Shown here: positions 4,733 through 7,842 of the stretch, piece by piece
Position numbering within the stretch: the first letter of the stretch is position 1
Layout of the letters: every line of letters starts with the position of its first letter
Origin: JBBQBQ01 sp038317685
GTDB lineage: Bacteria; Desulfobacterota; Desulfuromonadia; Desulfuromonadales; DDH964
NCBI GenBank assembly: GCA_038317685.1
Contig: JBBQBQ010000169.1
Location: 1 to 7,842, forward strand
DNA length: 7,842 bases
Reading direction: 5' to 3'
Notes under the pieces: model-generated
What the model saw: only the letters and a program-made list of their open reading frames with translations
What the model was told of the DNA's origin: nothing
Database searches by the model: none
Position numbers and translations under genes: made by a program

Positions 4733-5851
4733 CTATCCTTCGGGCACGATTTCGATCAGGGTGACCTCCGGGGGGGAAAGGATTCGCATCGGCGGCCCCC
4801 AGGTCCCGGTGCCGCGGCTGGTGTAAAGGTGCTGGCCGGCGGCCAGGCTATAGAGCCCGTCCTGCAGGGGGAACTCCAGTCCGGTCAGCAGATTGAAAGG
4901 GAAGATCTGTCCCCGGTGAGTGTGCCCCGAAAGCTGCAGATCGAAGCGCCCCATGGAGCCTTCGGCCAGCTTCGGCCGGTGTTTGAGGAGGACGGTGAAG
5001 CGCGCTCCCCGCTCCCCGAGGAGGTCGGCTTCGTCGGCGCGAACTCCCCCCGCCGGGTCGTCGACCCCGACCAGCCGCAGCGAGTCCCCCACCGCCAGGC
5101 TCCGGTTGCGCAGCACCGTAAAGCCGCTGCGGTTCAGAAAATCAAGGGCCTGGCCCAGCCCCGCGTAAAATTCGTGATTGCCGGTGACGGCGAATTTGCC
5201 GAGGGGCGGGTCGAGGCTCTGCCAGAGCCCCGCCAGGTCCTCCAGGTGGTTAATCTGGGCATCGACGATATCGCCGGTCGCCACCACCAGGTCGGGCTGC
5301 AGCTGCCGCAGGCGGCTGATAACCGGCGCCAGCGACTCCTCGCGGCGGAGCAGGCCAAGGTGCAGATCGGAAACCAGGGCGATGCGCAGGGGAGGAGTGC
5401 CGACCGGCAGCCGGGCGCTGGCGATCCGCACCTCTTCGACCCTCAGGTTGGCGGCCTCAAAAAGTCCGTAGAAACTGGCGGCGACGACGACCAGCAGCAC
5501 CGTCGCCGCGCAGGGAGCGCCATGCAGGGAGAGGTTCGACAGCTGCGGCAGCAGCCGCCCGGCAAGTCGGGTGAAAAGGTCCCAGAGAGCGACCGGGGTA
5601 AACAGGCTGAAGGCGAGAAAAACCCCGCCCATCCAGCTGTAGCAGACCCAGGCCAGGCTCCGCGCCAATCCCTCCCACCCGCTTCGTTCGCAGAGCCGGA
5701 CCAGGAGCGGGGCGAGGATCATGGTCGCCATCCAGATCCAGGTCAGGGTCGGCAGGGCCGGGTGCCCCTTGAGCAGCGGATGGGCGCCCCAGAAGACGAG
5801 GGCGTGCATGGCGGTGTAGAGGGAGAGGAAGGTGAGGAGAAAGAGGGTCAT
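4733..5851 (-). CDS. Membrane-anchored metallophosphoesterase (YkuE/YaeI-like)
   Basis: This 372-aa protein has four predicted N-terminal membrane helices (about 2-20, 34-52, 68-88 and 113-133) followed by a calcineurin-like phosphoesterase domain. All dimetal motifs are present: SDLHLG with Asp162 and His164, ATGDIVD with Asp194, GNHE with Asn225-His226, LKHRP with His291, and SGHTH with His310 and His312. Homologues such as YkuE/YaeI hydrolyse phosphomonoesters or pyrophosphates of lipid precursors (UDP-diacylglucosamine hydrolases LpxG/LpxH share the fold), but no substrate can be assigned. The catalytic domain probably faces one side of the inner membrane. The ATG at 5851 is chosen because it begins the first helix (MTLFLLTFLSLY); its ribosome site is weak (AGG about 8 nt upstream). 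The frame opens further upstream (to 5965), but that part overlaps the HD-GYP gene and lacks family character. It starts 49 bp after the HD-GYP stop. Confidence 0.9.
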   Translation of the reverse strand: MTLFLLTFLSLYTAMHALVFWGAHPLLKGHPALPTLTWIWMATMILAPLLVRLCERSGWEGLARSLAWVCYSWMGGVFLAFSLFTPVALWDLFTRLAGRLLPQLSNLSLHGAPCAATVLLVVVAASFYGLFEAANLRVEEVRIASARLPVGTPPLRIALVSDLHLGLLRREESLAPVISRLRQLQPDLVVATGDIVDAQINHLEDLAGLWQSLDPPLGKFAVTGNHEFYAGLGQALDFLNRSGFTVLRNRSLAVGDSLRLVGVDDPAGGVRADEADLLGERGARFTVLLKHRPKLAEGSMGRFDLQLSGHTHRGQIFPFNLLTGLEFPLQDGLYSLAAGQHLYTSRGTGTWGPPMRILSPPEVTLIEIVPEG

Positions 5852-5900
5852 GAGCGGCCTGGCGGAAATCCTCTTCAGCGGGTGAGCGCAGAATTGCCGG

Positions 5901-7082
5901 TCACTCGCAATAGCAGGTTTTGGCGGGGACGGTATCGTCCGGCGGCAGTTCCGGCAGTTTCTCACCGTGTTCCGCCAGCAGTTTCAGGAAATTGACCACC
6001 AGATACCGATTGAGCTGGGCATCCACCACCTCCAGCATGCGGCCGCTGATTTTCGGCAGATCCCAGGAATCCTTGTAGATTCGGTTGGTCCGCAAGGCAT
6101 CGAAGGTGTCGGAAATCATCGTCATCTGGCTGCACAGGCTGAGGGACCAGCCTTCCGGCGTCTGGGGGTAGCCCTGCAGGTCGTAGCGCATATGATGTTC
6201 ATAAGCGGTGATCACCGCGATCGGCGGCACGCCCTTCTGATCCATCAGATACTGTGCCCCGCGGGACGGGTGGGTTTGCATAATCCCCCACTCCGTTTCG
6301 GTGAGCTGACCGGGTTTCTGGATGATTTCCTGATCGACAAAGATCTTCCCCGCGTCGTGAAGCATGCCGGCCACTCCGAGATCGTGCAGTAACTGGCCCT
6401 CGATGCCAAGGGACATTCCCTGAGCCAGGTTGAGGATGCCGACATTGATCGAGTGGGAAAAGCTGTAGTCGTCGATCATGCGCAAGGGGACCAGCGCCAG
6501 CAGGGGATTGGCTTCGCGACGAAAGGCCGCGATAAATCCCGCCACCAGCCCGAGCATTTGCCGCATGTCGATCTGCGCCTTCTCCCCGATTCCATCATAA
6601 AGGCTTTTCAATTCCTCAAGCTGTTTGCCGTCGAGTTGTTCAAAGCTATCGAGGGGGATGCCGCTGCCGTTTTCGGTCAGCGAAGGGGCGTCGACCGTGC
6701 CGAGGGAAATCCCGGCGCTGTTCTCCAAGGCTGCCAGCGGCTGCTGTCCCCGGGCGCAGCGAACCAGCAGGCGCAGATCGGCGGCCTCGATCCCGGCGAG
6801 AAATTTGATGTGACCTACGCCCAATCCCTCCAGGAGGTTGGCCACCCGGAGCGTTTGCGGCCCTCTTTCCAGGGGTTTCCCCTGGAAGAGTAGATCGTCC
6901 TTGACGATGATAAGGGTCAGTTCCGGCACCTTGGAGAGAAATTGCCGAAGCGGGTCGAGGATCTCGGAGATTCCTGCCTCGACCCGTGGATGGCCCGGAG
7001 AGTAGAGGGCGGCGGAGGACAGGGTGTACGAAAGTTTCCGCAAAATTTCATGCAATACCAAGACTTGTCGATCCACGTTCAT
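5901..7082 (-). CDS. HD-GYP domain protein, probable cyclic-di-GMP phosphodiesterase
   Basis: The 393-aa protein carries an HD-GYP domain, which typically hydrolyses c-di-GMP with a two- or three-metal centre. Visible: His210 (SFSHSINVG), the HD pair His242-Asp243 followed by AGK (LHDAGKI), His271 (THPSRGAQYL), His296-His297, the GYP at 304-306, and Asp325 (ISDTFDALRTNRIY). The usual HHE...DGxGYP stretch is altered: Glu is replaced by Met298 and DG reads D301-L302-Q303, and the following ARI reads SQM. The metal ligands are intact, so activity or degenerate c-di-GMP binding both remain possible. The N-terminal 110 residues (LYSPGHPRVEAGISEIL, then ELTLIIVKDDLLFQG) form a module also seen ahead of HD-GYP domains in this group. 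It ends in CYCE. The ATG overlaps the upstream HEAT stop by 4 bp (ATGA), so the two are translationally coupled. No TM segments, so cytosolic. Confidence 0.93.
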   Translation of the reverse strand: MNVDRQVLVLHEILRKLSYTLSSAALYSPGHPRVEAGISEILDPLRQFLSKVPELTLIIVKDDLLFQGKPLERGPQTLRVANLLEGLGVGHIKFLAGIEAADLRLLVRCARGQQPLAALENSAGISLGTVDAPSLTENGSGIPLDSFEQLDGKQLEELKSLYDGIGEKAQIDMRQMLGLVAGFIAAFRREANPLLALVPLRMIDDYSFSHSINVGILNLAQGMSLGIEGQLLHDLGVAGMLHDAGKIFVDQEIIQKPGQLTETEWGIMQTHPSRGAQYLMDQKGVPPIAVITAYEHHMRYDLQGYPQTPEGWSLSLCSQMTMISDTFDALRTNRIYKDSWDLPKISGRMLEVVDAQLNRYLVVNFLKLLAEHGEKLPELPPDDTVPAKTCYCE

Positions 7083-7816
7083 GGTTTGCCCCCGGTCATT
7101 TTCCTGAGTGCAAATTGTGCCGCCCGGGCAACCTCCGATGATCCCGACTGCTGCTGCTTCTTCAGCAGGGGAGCCACCGATTCCATCGGCCAGGTCTCCA
7201 GGGCGCCAATGATTTCAATCTTGAGCAGATCGTGGAGGCGGGGATGGAAGAAGCTGCGGGAGTCCAGGATTATAGCGAATACCGGCAAGGACTGCCGGGG
7301 AGCCGTGGCAGCCAGGGACCGGGCGGCCGCTTTTTTGATCTCGAGATTGTAGGTCAGCAGGGATCCCGACTTCAGCAGCTCCAGCAGCCTGGCCACGATC
7401 TTGGGATCGCTGGTCAGGCTGGCCAGACTAATGGCACTGATCAACTCCGCTTCGGGCTGGTTCCCCAGGGCGCCGAGCAGGGAGGAAACCGCCTTGGCAT
7501 CGCGAAATTGCAGGCAGGTTCGCAACGCCTCCTGCCGGACTTTCGGATGGGGATGGTCAAGATACTTACTGACCTGCGGGGAGACCGAAGGATCGCCGAT
7601 GTCGCGCAGCAGACACAGCATGTTCCGGGTCACGAACCATTGGCTGTCCGCCAGCCTGGCGACCGCACCTGCGATACTGTCACTCCCCAGCTGTTCCAGG
7701 GCTTTCAGATAACTCAAGCGGATGGAACGATTGGATTCGATACTGAGCCGGTCCAGCAACGGTCCGATGAAGGGGGTCCTGAGGCGGCATATAAAATAAC
7801 AAAAGGGGGAGAAATT
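7079..7816 (-). pseudogene. HEAT-repeat protein, 5' end lost or frameshifted
   Basis: From the TTG at 7759 the frame gives 226 aa of tandem paired helices typical of HEAT/armadillo-type repeats, for example ARLADSQWFVTRNMLCLLRD (34-53), GDPSVSPQVSKYLDHPHPKV (55-74) and the segment around EIKKAAARSLAATAPRQSLP (140-159). Such proteins are scaffolds for protein binding; partnered with an HD-GYP gene here, it may hold or regulate a c-di-GMP enzyme. No ATG or GTG precedes it in frame, and TTG 7759 has no ribosome binding site. The repeat-like reading (RTPFIGPLLDRL) continues upstream to about 7790, then becomes AT-rich and reaches an in-frame TGA at 7819-7817. Removing one C from the CCCCC run before TTCATC would join an ATG frame (MPPQDP) to the repeat frame, so a 1-base frameshift is one explanation; loss of a longer 5' part is another. 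The 3' end overlaps the HD-GYP start. Confidence 0.65.
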
Positions 7817-7824
7817 TCATCCCC
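7790..7824 (-). terminator. Terminator-like hairpin reading leftwards, right edge
   Basis: On the minus strand GGGGA (7824-7820) and TCCCC (7810-7806) form a 5-bp stem around TGAAATTTC, itself near-palindromic, followed at once by CTTTTGTTATTTTATA. This looks like an intrinsic terminator for a gene beyond the right edge transcribed leftwards, and it lies inside the reading frame of the HEAT gene. It supports a gene boundary or a sequence junction close to 7790-7800. Confidence 0.4.
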
Positions 7825-7842
7825 GCAGGGTGTTAAGGTCGA

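Noticed and set aside
4829..5995. Plus-strand open frame of 388 codons over the metallophosphoesterase
   Set aside because: It is antisense to a gene with complete metal-binding motifs and has no domain signal of its own.
7760..7842. Insertion-sequence end at the right edge
   Set aside because: No transposase fragment, recognisable terminal inverted repeat or target duplication is visible; the junction idea is kept only as a hypothesis in the findings.

Overview
The window (7,842 bp, GC-rich) reads as ordinary chromosomal DNA from a Desulfuromonadia-type (Geobacter/Desulfuromonas-like) bacterium. That placement is inferred from gene style: a HEAT-repeat gene coupled to an HD-GYP gene, tiny CxxC zinc-ribbon genes, and intergenic palindromic repeats. 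It does not rest on a marker gene. No rRNA, tRNA, CRISPR array or recognisable transposase was seen.

Layout. (1) 1-1100, minus strand: a small zinc-ribbon protein, then a periplasmic amino-acid-binding protein of an ABC importer, then the first codons of what is probably its permease, cut by the left edge. (2) 1101-1191: a compact divergent control region with a 23-bp dyad, an overlapping 9-bp direct repeat and a sigma70-like promoter. (3) 1192-2121, plus strand: a 10-TM EamA/DMT transporter. (4) 2122-2417: a gap of about 300 bp holding an 80-bp imperfect palindrome. (5) 2418-3417, plus strand: a three-gene cluster of a small exported Sm/Hfq-like protein, a MutT-type Nudix hydrolase (ATGA overlap) and a 56-aa helical protein. 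(6) 3418-3693: a gap holding a second palindromic element built of 9-bp units, and a C10 tract. (7) 3694-7816, minus strand, read right to left: a HEAT-repeat protein with no proper start, an HD-GYP protein (ATGA overlap), a membrane-anchored metallophosphoesterase, a small membrane protein, and a one-domain asparaginase-like protein.

How the genes relate. The binding protein and permease would act together in polar amino-acid uptake. The HEAT and HD-GYP genes are translationally coupled and probably form a cyclic-di-GMP signalling or scaffold pair. The metallophosphoesterase, small membrane protein and asparaginase-like gene follow closely on the same strand and may be co-transcribed, but their products suggest no common pathway. 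The Nudix gene is a housekeeping-type nucleotide-pool or NDP-hydrolase gene.

No clear new multi-gene system is visible. The points most worth a second look are the exported Sm-like protein, the one-domain asparaginase that keeps the catalytic residues, the HEAT gene whose 5' end appears lost next to a terminator-like hairpin at the right edge, the two palindromic repeat elements, and the operator-like dyad between the divergent genes.
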